Positions 9,468-17,543 of a stretch of 41,322 nucleotides of DNA are shown piece by piece. Positions within the stretch are counted from its first letter, which is position 1. Every line of letters starts with the position of its first letter. The notes under the pieces were generated by a model. The model did no database searches. It was not told the origin of the DNA and was given only the letters and a program-made list of their open reading frames with translations. The stretch is taken from assembly GCA_963824985.1 (NCBI GenBank), contig CAWGRQ010000046.1, positions 1 through 41,322 of the forward strand, read 5' to 3'. The stretch is from JAFNAG01 sp963824985 (GTDB lineage: Bacteria > Acidobacteriota > UBA6911). Both the position numbers and the translations under genes were made by a program.

Positions 9468-9472
9468 ATGAT
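9436..9472 (+). promoter_or_regulatory. Perfect 13-bp hairpin enclosing the ribosome site and start codon of the metalloprotease
   Basis: The arm 9436-9448 (ATCATGATGGGCC) is exactly complementary to 9460-9472 (GGCCCATCATGAT), leaving an 11-base loop ACAACCTGGGA. The Shine-Dalgarno GGGAGG (9456-9461) straddles loop and 3' arm, and the ATG (9468-9470) is inside the 3' arm. In mRNA this structure would hide the start codon. Alternatively it is a DNA palindrome bound by a regulator. Confidence 0.7.
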
Positions 9473-11933
9473 CCGACGAGTATCCATGCTGATCGCCATT
9501 TGCGCCGTGACTGCGGTTGCCGGAAGCGCGCAACGACAAGCCGCCGACGCGCCGGTCCCTACCATTCGCGAACGAACCGCGGGCATGCAGAAGCTTGAAG
9601 GCTTTTTCAACCTCTACTGGGAAGAAAGGGCCGAGAGGCTGTGGCTTGAAATCGACAAGCTGGGAACCGAGTTTCTGTATGTAACCGATCTGTCTTCCAG
9701 CATTGAAGGACGCAACCGCGGGGCCTGGAACGGCGGTCAGTCGCTGAGGTTCGACCGCTTTGGCTCCAAGATCCTGGCGACGCAGGTCAATTACCGCTAC
9801 CGTGCGGTGACCGGCGATCCGGTGGAGCCGCGTGCCGTGAAGGAAGCGTACACGGATCCGGCGGTGTTCGGTTTCAGGGTTGCCGCAGAAGAAGACGGCC
9901 GCGTCCTGGTGGATGCGACCGATTTTTTCATGCGTGATGCCCAGAACCTCGGAATGGGCGGGATCGACCGGAACCGTTGCGCGTTGTATTGGCCGAGAAC
10001 CAGGAACTTTCCGAAGAACACGGAGGTGGAGGTCATCCTGACCTATAACGGCGCTCCGGCGGCAGCGCCGGGAGGGAGGGGCAGTGCGGCAGCGCCGAGC
10101 GGCGGTCGAGGCGGTGGCGGCGGTGCGGGAACGACCGTGCGCGTCCACCATTCGCTTGTGGAGCTGCCCGACGGCCAATACCGGCCGCGTCGCTATGACC
10201 CGCGGTCCGGGGTTATGGGCATGCAATTTATCGACTATGCTTCGCCGTTCCGCGAGCTCGCCCGCAAGGAGTACAGCTCGCGGTTCCGGCTTGTGAAGAA
10301 AGACCCGGCCGCGGCGGTCAGCGAACCCGTGAAGCCGGTCGTTTATTACGTTGACGCCAGCACGCCGGAGCCCATCCGCTCCGCGCTCGTCGAGGGCGCC
10401 TCCTGGTGGAACCAGGCCTTCGAGGCCGCCGGTTTCCGCAACGCGTTTCAGGTCAACGTCCTGCCTGCGGATGCCGATCCGATGGATCTTCGTTACAACA
10501 TGATCCTTTGGACGCACAGCCCCGGGCGCAGCTGGTCCTCGGGGGCCTCGCTGCGCGACCCGCGAACCGGAGAGATCATCACGGGCCGGGTGTACCTGGG
10601 CTCCGACCGCATACGCCAGGATTTCCTGATCCTGTCGGGACTGAAGCCGGCGTACGCGGGGAATGCGGCGGATACGCAGGAACTGGAAAGAGTCGCCCTG
10701 GCCCGGATCCGGCAACTGTCCGCCCACGAGGTCGGCCACACGCTCGGTTTCGGCCACAACTACGTCTCGAGCATCGCCAACCGTGCATCCGTGATGGATT
10801 ACCCGCACCCCTATATCAAGATCCGCGACAATGGCACGCTCGATTTCTCCGAGGCTTACACCGTAGGGATCGGCGAATGGGACAAAGTGTTTGTGGCGTA
10901 TGCCTACTCCCAGTTCCCGGATGGGACGAACGAAGACGCGGCGCTCGACAAAATCATCAACGATGCCCACCGGCGCGGATTGTACTGCCTGAGCGAGTCG
11001 GGCGACTCGAGCGCATCCCCCTTCTCGCATGACTGGGATAACGGGCCTGACCCGCTCTCCGAACTCGAACGGGTGATGAAGATTCGTCAGATCGCGTTGA
11101 ACAACTTCTCGGAGAACAATATTCCGCAAGGGACGGCGATGGCACGGCTGGAGGAAGTCCTGGTGCCGGTATACCTGTTCCACCGCTACCAGACGCAGGC
11201 TGCCGGCAAATCGATCGGCGGGGTCGATTACCGCGCCGCCGTGCGCGGCGACGGCCAGAAGATCGTGGAGGTGGTTCCTGCCGCAGCGCAGAGGCTCGCG
11301 CTGAGACTCCTGCTCGGAACGATCACTCCGGAGGCGTTGTCGCTGCCGCGCAACATCCTGAAACTCATTCCCCCCAGAGCCGGAGTGAGCGGCGGCGAGG
11401 TGTTCCCGCGCCACACGGCGCCGACCTTCGATCCGCTCGCAGCCGCCGAATCCGCCGCGAACATAACCGTTGCGGTGCTGCTGAATCCCGAGCGCGCGGC
11501 ACGGCTGATCAGCAACCGGGCCATGGACCCGGCCGCACCCACGCTTGCGGAGGTGATCGAAACAATTCTTGCGGGCACCTGGAAGTCGGAACCACCCGCC
11601 GATCCGTACCTTGCCGAGATTCACCGGGTGGTGGGCAACTCGGTATTGTATTACCTGATGAGACTTGCTTCGGATGCCGACACGGCGCCCGAGGCGCGGG
11701 CCATGGCTGCTTTCAAGCTGGACCAGTTGAAGGCGTATGCCTCGGCGAAGGTGATGAAAGACGAGGCCGAACTGGCGCATCTGAAATTCGCGGCCGCCCA
11801 GATCGGGCGCTACCAGGCAGATCCGTCAAAATTCGTCTTCCCGACGGAAGTGGCCGCCCCGCCAGGCGCTCCGATAGGTACCGGAGAGTTGCCGTTCCCA
11901 TGGCTGGTCTGGGAAGACGGCACGTTCCGGTAG
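9468..11933 (+). CDS. Secreted zinc-dependent metalloprotease (DUF5117/DUF4953-like)
   Basis: An 821-residue exported peptidase. It begins with a signal peptide (MIRRVSMLIAICAVTAVAGSAQ). Residues 40-290 form the N-terminal domain of this family (LEGFFNLYWEERAERLWLEI, LGTEFLYVTDLSSSIEG), interrupted by a low-complexity Gly/Ala linker near 195-225. The catalytic motif HEVGHTLGFGHN at 420-431 gives HExxHxxGxxH zinc ligands H420, H424 and H430 with catalytic E421, followed by a methionine turn candidate (SVMDYPHP). The C-terminal third is helical. ATG 9468 is chosen because GGGAGG sits six bases upstream and the signal peptide starts there. It precedes a GH127-like gene by 73 bases on the same strand. 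Probably scavenges extracellular peptides; substrate unknown. Confidence 0.92.
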   Translation: MIRRVSMLIAICAVTAVAGSAQRQAADAPVPTIRERTAGMQKLEGFFNLYWEERAERLWLEIDKLGTEFLYVTDLSSSIEGRNRGAWNGGQSLRFDRFGSKILATQVNYRYRAVTGDPVEPRAVKEAYTDPAVFGFRVAAEEDGRVLVDATDFFMRDAQNLGMGGIDRNRCALYWPRTRNFPKNTEVEVILTYNGAPAAAPGGRGSAAAPSGGRGGGGGAGTTVRVHHSLVELPDGQYRPRRYDPRSGVMGMQFIDYASPFRELARKEYSSRFRLVKKDPAAAVSEPVKPVVYYVDASTPEPIRSALVEGASWWNQAFEAAGFRNAFQVNVLPADADPMDLRYNMILWTHSPGRSWSSGASLRDPRTGEIITGRVYLGSDRIRQDFLILSGLKPAYAGNAADTQELERVALARIRQLSAHEVGHTLGFGHNYVSSIANRASVMDYPHPYIKIRDNGTLDFSEAYTVGIGEWDKVFVAYAYSQFPDGTNEDAALDKIINDAHRRGLYCLSESGDSSASPFSHDWDNGPDPLSELERVMKIRQIALNNFSENNIPQGTAMARLEEVLVPVYLFHRYQTQAAGKSIGGVDYRAAVRGDGQKIVEVVPAAAQRLALRLLLGTITPEALSLPRNILKLIPPRAGVSGGEVFPRHTAPTFDPLAAAESAANITVAVLLNPERAARLISNRAMDPAAPTLAEVIETILAGTWKSEPPADPYLAEIHRVVGNSVLYYLMRLASDADTAPEARAMAAFKLDQLKAYASAKVMKDEAELAHLKFAAAQIGRYQADPSKFVFPTEVAAPPGAPIGTGELPFPWLVWEDGTFR

Positions 11934-12006
11934 AAGATCTGCTCAATCGAAATTGTGTGGTCCGGACGAGATTCGGACGACGGAACACAGGAAAGGGATC
12001 AAAGCG

Positions 12007-13986
12007 ATGAACCGAGTGCATCTTGCAGTACTCACGGCAGCCGCATCGGCGGCTCTGCTGCCCGCGTCCGCGCCGCCGGGGCCGGCCTATCCGCTTCGGC
12101 CCGTGCCGATTGCGAACGTTCAGGTGACGGGCGGTTTCTGGCAGCAGAAGATGGAAACGAACCGCGCGGTTACGATACCGCACATCATGCAGCAGAACGA
12201 AAAAACGGGCCGGGTGGACAATCTGCGAAAAGGCGCAGGCCTGATGACCGGCGACTACCTCGGCCGCCGGTTCAACGACACCGACGTTTACAAGATCATC
12301 GAAGCCGCGTCGTACTCGCTCGTCTCGCATCCGGATCCCGCCCTCACGAAGCAGGTGGACGACCTCATCGCGCTCATCGCCAAGTGCCAGCAGCCGGACG
12401 GTTACGTGTTTCCGGCACGCACGATCAATCCGGCCAAGCCGGCGGCAGGGGTCGGCACGGAACGCTGGCAGTACGAGAACACAGGCAGCCATGAGCTCTA
12501 CAACGCCGGTCATCTGTTCGAGGCGGGTGTCGCGCACTACCAGGCGACGGGAAAGCGCACGCTCCTCGACGTTGCGCTCAAGGAAGCCGATCTCGTCGTG
12601 AAAACGTTCGGAGCGACGGCGCGGCGGGACGCGCCCGGACACGAGGTCGTCGAAATGGCGCTCGTCCGCCTCTACCAGGCGACCGAGGATCGAAGGTTTC
12701 TCGACGAGGCGAAATTCTTCCTCGACGTGCGCGGCACGGATCATCACGCGTCGCAGGATTACACCGACCGGAGCTGGCTGCTCTACAACGACCGCGCCTA
12801 CAGGCAGGACGACCAGCCGGTGGTCGATCAGACGACGGCGCACGGGCACGCGGTGCGCGCCATGTACCTTTACAGCGCGATGACCGATATCGCGGCCATG
12901 CTGAAGGACGCGGCATACGGCCGGGCCGTCGACCGGCTGTGGCAGGACGTGTACTCGAAGCGCGCCTATCTCACGGGCGGCCTGGGATCGATCGGCGGCA
13001 CGGAAGCGTTCGGCGCCGATTATCAGCTGCCGAACGCCAACGCGTACACCGAGACCTGCGCGTCGGTGGGCGCCGTGCTCTGGGGCCACCGGATGTTCCT
13101 GCGCACCGGCGAAGCAAAGTATCTCGACGCGCTGGAGCAGACACTCTATAACGGACTCCTCTCAGGCGTGTCGGTGCAGGGTGACACTTTCTTTTATCAG
13201 AATCCGCTCGAGTCGTCGGGGCGCGCGCAGCGTGCCGCTTATATGGACGTGGCTTGCTGCCCCGCGAATCTCTCGCGCCTCATCGCGCAATTGCCGGGGC
13301 TCATCTATGCGACCGACGGCAATGCACTCTACGTCAACCTCTACGTGAACAGCGAAGCCGACGTGACGATCAAGGGCGCGAAGGTCCACGTCGCCCAGAC
13401 GACGAACTACCCGTGGGACGGCAAGGTGGGATTCGTGATTACCGCGGACCGGCCCGTGGAGTTTCCGCTCAAGCTGCGCGTCCCGCAGTGGGTCGGCCCG
13501 TCAGTGTTCGGCACCGATCTGTACTCTTTTGCGACGCCATCGACTGAGCCGGTGGGTGTAACCCTGGCGGACGTGACGAGTTCCGCCCCCGCACCCGGCT
13601 GGTGCAGCCCGCGCGCGGATGTCATGATCTCGAAATCCGGGAATGCGCTTCGTTCCGTCCGCGCCGGCATCACGTTCCCCATGCCCGTGCGCCGCGTGCT
13701 TGGGAATCCCGGCATCAAGGATGATGCCGGCAGGGCGGCAATCCAGCGCGGCCCGATTCTCTTTGCGATCGAGGGCGTGGACAATGGCGGCAAGGTGCTC
13801 GACCTGAATCTACCGCTCACGGCCAACTTCACCCCGGCATATCGGACGGATCTCCTGGGCGGCGTTGAGACGCTGACCACGACGATTTCCGGACAGGACG
13901 GCGCGCCGCGGCAGATCGTCGCAGTACCCTATTTTGCCTGGGCTAACCGTGGTCGGGGAGAGATGGTCGTCTGGATCAGGCAATGA
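12007..13986 (+). CDS. Glycoside hydrolase family 127-like protein (beta-L-arabinofuranosidase, DUF1680)
   Basis: A 659-residue secreted enzyme with a signal peptide (MNRVHLAVLTAAASAALLPAS) and an (alpha/alpha)6-type domain. It opens the mature part with VQVTGGFWQQKMETNRAVTIP, has a GH127 core with HELYNAGHLFEAGVAHY, GLGSIGGTEAFGADYQLPN and AYTETCASVGAVLWGHRMF, and the hallmark CCPANLSRL. By family comparison the likely active-site set is E333 (acid/base), E349, C351, C417 and C418, with three cysteines and a glutamate binding zinc. A beta-sandwich tail follows. Family members release arabinofuranose from plant glycans. ATG 12007 starts the signal peptide; purine-rich AGGAAAGGG lies about 10 bases upstream. 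Possibly co-transcribed with the metalloprotease. Confidence 0.9.
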   Translation: MNRVHLAVLTAAASAALLPASAPPGPAYPLRPVPIANVQVTGGFWQQKMETNRAVTIPHIMQQNEKTGRVDNLRKGAGLMTGDYLGRRFNDTDVYKIIEAASYSLVSHPDPALTKQVDDLIALIAKCQQPDGYVFPARTINPAKPAAGVGTERWQYENTGSHELYNAGHLFEAGVAHYQATGKRTLLDVALKEADLVVKTFGATARRDAPGHEVVEMALVRLYQATEDRRFLDEAKFFLDVRGTDHHASQDYTDRSWLLYNDRAYRQDDQPVVDQTTAHGHAVRAMYLYSAMTDIAAMLKDAAYGRAVDRLWQDVYSKRAYLTGGLGSIGGTEAFGADYQLPNANAYTETCASVGAVLWGHRMFLRTGEAKYLDALEQTLYNGLLSGVSVQGDTFFYQNPLESSGRAQRAAYMDVACCPANLSRLIAQLPGLIYATDGNALYVNLYVNSEADVTIKGAKVHVAQTTNYPWDGKVGFVITADRPVEFPLKLRVPQWVGPSVFGTDLYSFATPSTEPVGVTLADVTSSAPAPGWCSPRADVMISKSGNALRSVRAGITFPMPVRRVLGNPGIKDDAGRAAIQRGPILFAIEGVDNGGKVLDLNLPLTANFTPAYRTDLLGGVETLTTTISGQDGAPRQIVAVPYFAWANRGRGEMVVWIRQ

Positions 13987-14065
13987 CGGTTCAAACCGCA
14001 CGGAGCCGGATGAACATCTGGAAACCCATTTTTCAGCAGGGAGAACTGGGTGTCCAGGATCTCTC

Positions 14066-14087
14066 TTTGATTTGGCTAAACAATTAC
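14066..14087 (+). repeat. 22-base perfect dispersed repeat, copy 1
   Basis: The string TTTGATTTGGCTAAACAATT followed by AC is identical at 24420-24441. Both copies lie in intergenic DNA on the plus strand and are AT-rich islands in GC-rich surroundings. Confidence 0.75.
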
Positions 14088-14190
14088 GAGTAACGATGGT
14101 GTGGATCGGGGGGGAGGGATCGGGAAATATCCCTGGTTTCATGCGAAAGGCGGCTGAAACGTGGGGGAGAGGGTCCGCATGAGGGTGAAA

Positions 14191-14238
14191 CGGGGCGGGG
14201 GAGCGGGGCGCGACGTCGCGTCCCGCTCCCCCTCCCCG
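14191..14238. repeat. GC-rich palindromic element, copy 1
   Basis: 17-base arms 14191-14207 and 14222-14238 pair with a single mismatch; the loop contains the perfect palindrome CGCGACGTCGCG (14209-14220). It resembles the element at 18381-18430 in arm sequence, in the CGCGA/TCGCG centre and in about 25 bases of flank. It is a REP- or MITE-like intergenic palindrome; no T-run follows, so it is not a standard terminator. Confidence 0.7.
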
Positions 14239-14316
14239 CGCCGGCGCCGATTTCAGACACACTCCTGCCAAGGGTGACGGCGGTGGCCCGGGGCTGGACA
14301 GGAGCCCATGACCATC

Positions 14317-14478
14317 TCATCCGGTCGCGTCCGGCCACTGGCCGGCTTCGTCGATGCCGGCGATCTCCTCATCGTATTGGATGGAACGCTCGGCGGGGGG
14401 CGGCGGGCGCTCGGGCCGGTCCCACAGCTTCAGGTGGCGCAGGATCTTGTAGATGACGGGGCCGTTGCCGATCAGGCC
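14317..14478 (-). pseudogene. IS91-type transposase, C-terminal remnant
   Basis: Minus-strand frame ending in a TGA at 14317-14319, reading GNGPVIYKILRHLKLWDRP, a proline-rich linker, then QYDEEIAGIDEAGQWPDATG. VIYKILRHLKLW followed by a proline run and a short acidic end is the C-terminus I associate with IS91-family (rolling-circle, Y2) transposases. Homology fades upstream of about 14478. The likely N-terminal continuation lies at 15950-16211 on the same strand. Confidence 0.6.
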
Positions 14479-14483
14479 TGCGC

Positions 14484-14723
14484 GTGGTCGCCATCGTCGG
14501 CCTCATTGCGCCCAGTGTGCCCGGAACGGCCGGCCAGCCGCAGGAGTTCGTCGTGCGCATCGAGAACCGGGGCACGCTGCCGCTGGCCAAGAGCGACATC
14601 AGAATCAGCCGGAGGGTCCTGCAGCCTTCGAACCAGCAGGAGTTCCCGAAGGAAGCAGGGCTTTCCGGGTTGGGGTCGGGGTCGGTATTTGCGACTGAGG
14701 TAAACGATGCCGTTTCCGGATGA
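14484..14723 (+). pseudogene. Hypothetical fragment
   Basis: Frame reading VVAIVGLIAPSVPGTAGQPQ then EFVVRIENRGTLPLAKSDIR, faintly like an extracellular CARDB-type domain strand pattern. It has no start site with a ribosome-binding sequence, and it lies between transposase debris and the mntA gene. It is probably a leftover piece of a lost gene, or a chance open frame. Confidence 0.2.
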
Positions 14724-14796
14724 GATCGAGGCCGCTTCGTCTCCTGCCCGATTTCCCCTTGTGCTCCCGGATAGAAACGCATATAAGTCAAATGGG

Positions 14797-14802
14797 TATA
14801 AT
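14797..14802 (+). promoter_or_regulatory. Candidate -10 box for mntA-hepT
   Basis: A perfect TATAAT preceded by GGG, in a locally AT-rich stretch just before the toxin-antitoxin pair. No good -35 was found at 16-18 bases. An AGGAGG follows at 14808-14813, 15 bases before the mntA start. Confidence 0.4.
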
Positions 14803-14828
14803 ACGGCAGGAGGCGGCCAAAGAGCTCG

Positions 14829-15134
14829 ATGGACGATTCCAGAGAACGGGACATACTTGGCAAGGCCGTCGCCATTCTGCGCGATGCCCTGTCACCGCGT
14901 CGGATTCTATTGTTTGGCTCGCGCGCCAATGATCGTCATTCCCGGGGCGCCGACTTCGATATCGCAGTGGATCATCCACAACCCCAATTTCGACAGGCTC
15001 GCAGGATTCTGGAGAGCGTCAACGAATGCGCGGGTCTTCACAAGATCGATGTAGTCTATCTGCCGGATGTCGACGAGGATTTTCGTGAGATGATCCTCGA
15101 AACCGGACGGGTAATTTATGAAGAACCGGCTTGA
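14829..15134 (+). CDS. mntA: MNT-domain nucleotidyltransferase antitoxin
   Basis: A 101-residue minimal nucleotidyltransferase. The catalytic signature is complete: G30-S31, ten residues, then D42-F-D44 (GSX10DXD), preceded by RRILLFGSRA; a third acidic residue is likely D74 in KIDVVYLPD. In studied MntA-HepT pairs this protein inactivates the HEPN toxin by transferring AMP to a tyrosine near its active site. The next gene overlaps its end by 17 bases, the usual coupling for this pair. It sits between two pieces of a broken transposase, consistent with a mobile toxin-antitoxin module. Confidence 0.9.
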   Translation: MDDSRERDILGKAVAILRDALSPRRILLFGSRANDRHSRGADFDIAVDHPQPQFRQARRILESVNECAGLHKIDVVYLPDVDEDFREMILETGRVIYEEPA

Positions 15135-15513
15135 ATACTCGTTGAACCAGTTCATGAATGCCCTAGACCGTCTGAGCGAAGGCGCGGCCGAAGCCCGTGA
15201 TGAGCTCGATAGGGACGGGGTGATTCAGCGGTTCGAGTTCTGTTTCGAGTTGCTCTGGAAGACGCTCAAGATCTATCTGGAGGACAGAGGAATAGAAGCC
15301 AGATCCCCCAAAGATTCCCTGAAAGCCGCCTTCGGGCAGGGTTGGATAACCGAAGAAGACGGCTTCCTGGACATGCTGGCCGACAGGAACAAGACCTCCC
15401 ACATATATGGCCGGGAGGAATCGCAAAAGATCTACAATCGCATCACGAGGCAGCACATTCCGCTCATCAAAGCTCTCGCCCAGCGTCTCCAGAGCTTAAT
15501 GAATGATAGGTAA
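15118..15513 (+). CDS. hepT: HEPN-domain toxin (HepT / HI0074-like)
   Basis: A 131-residue all-helical protein of the HEPN superfamily, annotated in many genomes as 'nucleotidyltransferase substrate binding protein'. It shows RFEFCFELLWKTLKIYLED and the ribonuclease motif RX4HXY as R90-NKTS-H95-I-Y97. The intact motif argues for an active RNase, with Y97 the expected site of AMP transfer by MntA. It is translationally coupled to mntA (17-base overlap). Its stop codon (TAA, 15511-15513) abuts the first base of repeat family B, so the module ends exactly where the repeat starts. Confidence 0.9.
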   Translation: MKNRLEYSLNQFMNALDRLSEGAAEARDELDRDGVIQRFEFCFELLWKTLKIYLEDRGIEARSPKDSLKAAFGQGWITEEDGFLDMLADRNKTSHIYGREESQKIYNRITRQHIPLIKALAQRLQSLMNDR

Positions 15514-15621
15514 TTGCTTTCGGGGTGCTGGGCAGTGGACTCGCGGGTTGGCGGGGTAACTGCCGAATTCCCCCCGATTTCGGGGCGGATGCAGGCGCAA
15601 CCTTGGTAAAACGCCCGATCA
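15513..15621. repeat. Repeat family B, copy 1 (109 bases)
   Basis: Matches 18254-18362 in 106 of 109 bases by eye. It starts ATTGCTTTCGGGGTGCTGGG and ends ACGCCCGATCA. On the minus strand it is open and would encode LIGRFTKVAPASAPKSGGIR, which continues the frame of the decayed HTH gene upstream; the copy at 18254 preserves the same frame. It is either the tail of a mobile gene or a non-coding repeat with a fortuitous frame. Confidence 0.8.
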
Positions 15622-15899
15622 GCCCAGCCAGCGAATGACTGTTACGCAAGCCCTGCAGTATCTGGCCGCGCAGCCGTTCATAATAGGCGCCCAAAAAATC
15701 GATAGCATAACGGTCCCAATTCCTCTTTCCTTCTGCCTCCTCCCTCAGGGAGCTTTTTTTCGGTGCGCTCGAGGGCGCGCTCGATGCTGCGCGGGTGCAC
15801 GGTCAAGGCAAAACGGTCACGGATGCGCCGAGCCATCTCGACGGCCCGAAGCGAGCGGTCGTGCCGCAGTTGTTCCCGGATAAAGGATTCATGAACCAT
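15622..15899 (-). pseudogene. Decayed helix-turn-helix gene of a mobile element
   Basis: From ATG 15899 the minus strand reads VHESFIREQLRHDRSLRAVE, MARRIRDRFALTVHPRSIER, ALERTEKK, a DNA-binding helix-turn-helix of the kind found in transposase-linked proteins. A frameshift near 15745 then leads to NWDRYAIDFLGAYYERLRGQ and ILQGLRNSHSLAGLIGRF, running into repeat B. Full-length relatives that I recall end shortly after a YEQLR-like segment. The gene is broken, and its function was probably recombination-related. Confidence 0.55.
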
Positions 15900-15949
15900 G
15901 GATCCATCGGTCCCATGCAGCTGCCGAGCAAATGACGGCATAATTATAT

Positions 15950-16211
15950 AAACAGTTATTGGAGAAGGCGCCGCTGTACCAGACCAACTGCTGTCCGGCA
16001 TCCGGAATATGCATGCACAAGGCGGCCAGGAAATCGAGCGCCGGGAAGGCTGCGCCCGCGCTGTCGGCCGCAGCAGATAACCTGGCCGGTTTCCGGGCGA
16101 TAGCGGAACAGCTCGAGGGCGATCGGCGGATGGACCAGGTAGCCGGTCAGCTGCCGGCGGGCCTCATGGTCGGCAGGATCGATCCGCGTGCCCCGGAAGA
16201 CGGAGAAGCCC
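15950..16211 (-). pseudogene. IS91-type transposase, internal remnant
   Basis: Minus strand, read with one frameshift near 16080: GFSVFRGTRIDPADHEARRQ, LTGYLVHPPIALELFRYRPE, then ALDFLAALCMHIPDAGQQLV, WYSGAFSN. The blocks YLxxPPIALE and HIPDxGxxLVxYxGxxSN are typical of the IS91 catalytic region and its downstream part. The missing downstream part corresponds to the fragment at 14317-14478. It borders repeat family A on its upstream side. Confidence 0.6.
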
Positions 16212-16497
16212 GGAAACCGGGGACACCAGTTTTGTAGGCGTTCCGCCGCACGGCAAAATCGGCAATTCGTATGCCGACGAGGATGGAACTGGACGGGGAT
16301 TGTCCATCAGCTTAATCTGTGGGTTGTGCTCTATTCTCCTGCCCCGCGTCGGGGCCTGGTGCGTTAGAATTTAACGGCGCCGAGGATAGGCCACGTGTCC
16401 ACCTCCCGTCGCCGACGACACTTGAGGATACCCGCTGGGGGGCTGCCTCGCAGCGGTATGCAGGAAGACAGAGAGACGTTTAACTAACGCGGGTTAC
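16211..16497. repeat. Repeat family A, copy 1 (about 287 bases)
   Basis: Diverged direct repeat of 17864-18154. Shared landmarks in order: CGGAAACCGGGGAC, GTGGAACTGGACGGGGAT-like block, CCTGCCCCGCGTCGGGGC (a GCCCC/GGGGC hairpin at 16341-16355), TGGTGCGTTA, CCGAGGATAGGCC, GACGTTTAACTAA, GCGGGTTAC. The end at 16497 coincides with the truncated 5' end of the next gene, as expected for a mobile-element border. Confidence 0.75.
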
Positions 16498-16992
16498 TGG
16501 GTCGAGAAGGGTCTCGCACTTGAGCCGACCCGGAACTGGCACAACGATGCGGCCTTCTCGCTGGAGCAAATGCGTCCCGAGATCCTGAGCTACCTTGACC
16601 GCAAGGAAGACGCCCTTGCTCAGTCGTGGGCCGACTTCGAAAAACAACCGTCCGAATTCGGCTATGAGGAGTTCATGCGCTACGTACCCAAAGGTGACCG
16701 GACCAATTGGCATGGGCGGGCGATGGGATTCCGCATCTTGAATGCCAAGAAGAGCAAGTACTACGAGAACGGGCTGTCCAACTTCGAGGCCGCGCGCAAC
16801 CTTTACCGGAAAGCAGGACTGGAGCATGAATGGGAAGGACTTGTCAACACCGTTCGGGTCGATCACGCGCGCAAATACGCGTTCATGCCTGGTTTTGAAC
16901 GGATCGTCTCGGGCGCCTCGGCGCACGGTCCTTCATTCGCCGATCGGGCAAAGGCGCGGTGGGCGAAACAAATGGGAAGCGACGAAGCATGA
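16495..16992 (+). pseudogene. 5'-truncated hypothetical protein (helical repeat, DUF6880/SWIM-like C-terminus)
   Basis: Protein-like frame reading YWVEKGLALEPTRNWHNDAA from the repeat A border, then LSYLDRKEDALAQSWADFEK, FEAARNLYRKAGLEHEWEGL and RVDHARKYAFMPGFERIV. Alternating helices with ARxLYRxAGxExEW resemble the C-terminal TPR-like part of DUF6880 or SWIM zinc-finger proteins. The N-terminal part has been replaced by repeat A. An internal ATG at 16570 could start a 140-residue product but has no ribosome site. Likely a remnant. Confidence 0.45.
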
Positions 16993-17129
16993 TTCCGGGG
17001 AAACCGGGGGGGGCACCGCTTTTAATCATGTCCGTCACAAGGCGACAAGCGGGCTCCGACGCGCCGCCTTCGAATCGCACGTTGTTACCTCTTCAATTGT
17101 CCGATTTGGGCTTCATTAGTGTGTGTCCC

Positions 17130-17543
17130 CTAATTTCCGGGTAGGATATTGAATCCCGCCTGACGGAAGTGCGCGTCCGTTGTGAGGGCCTGCCGGATTT
17201 TCAGCTCGCGCATCACGACGAAACTGGTGCAGTCGGTGAAGGAAAAATCTTTGTCGCGATGATGAAAGAACAGGCTGCGGGCCCGCTCCGCGCGGGGCTC
17301 GCCGATCCACTCCCAGCGCAGTCTGGTGCTTGCCTCAATCTGCCGCCACCAGGTCTCCGCCGCCCGCAGTCCCAGGCGTTTCCGGATCAGAGTCAGAGTC
17401 TCGTCGACAACATAGTCGGTAGTGATAAGAACGATGCTCTGCTCAAGGGCCGAGTCGCGAGCGGCGCACGCGTCTTCGTGCGCCGCGTCAGCAGCATCGG
17501 CGCAGGCCATCCACCCGGCCGTGTCGACAAATAGCGCCTTCAT
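17130..17543 (-). CDS. PIN-domain ribonuclease toxin (VapC-like)
   Basis: A 137-residue PIN-domain protein that cuts RNA in toxin-antitoxin pairs. All acidic catalytic positions are visible: D7 in FVDTAGW, E48 in YVVDETL, D104 in SFTDCTSFVVM and D123 in LTTDAHF. Its ATG overlaps the antitoxin stop by four bases (17540-17543), giving a translationally coupled operon with the antitoxin first. The gene lies within an island of repeats and transposase remnants and just downstream of a weak third trace of repeat A (about 16990-17045). Confidence 0.92.
   Translation of the reverse strand: MKALFVDTAGWMACADAADAAHEDACAARDSALEQSIVLITTDYVVDETLTLIRKRLGLRAAETWWRQIEASTRLRWEWIGEPRAERARSLFFHHRDKDFSFTDCTSFVVMRELKIRQALTTDAHFRQAGFNILPGN

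Larger units (their letters stand above)
13987..14316. other. Intergenic region at the edge of the accessory island
   Basis: 330 bases downstream of the GH127-like gene. It holds a 22-base repeat (14066-14087) found again exactly at 24420-24441, then a GC-rich hairpin element (14191-14238). No reading frame here resembles a protein. Confidence 0.5.

Noticed and set aside
9396..11780. Very long minus-strand open frame opposite the metalloprotease
   Set aside because: It is exactly antisense to a gene with a clear zinc motif, has no domain and is rich in Arg, Gly and His, as expected from high-GC shadow frames.
14191..14238. Rho-independent terminator after the GH127-like gene
   Set aside because: Strong stem, but no T-run and 200 bases from the stop codon; a related copy lies elsewhere, so it is treated as a repeat.
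16355..16497. Integron attC-like site in repeat A (GCGTTAG near 16358 and CTAACGC near 16490)
   Set aside because: The two boxes point the wrong way: attC sites run from RYYYAAC to GTTRRRY, here the order is reversed. The second copy of the repeat does not keep the left box, and no integron integrase is present.
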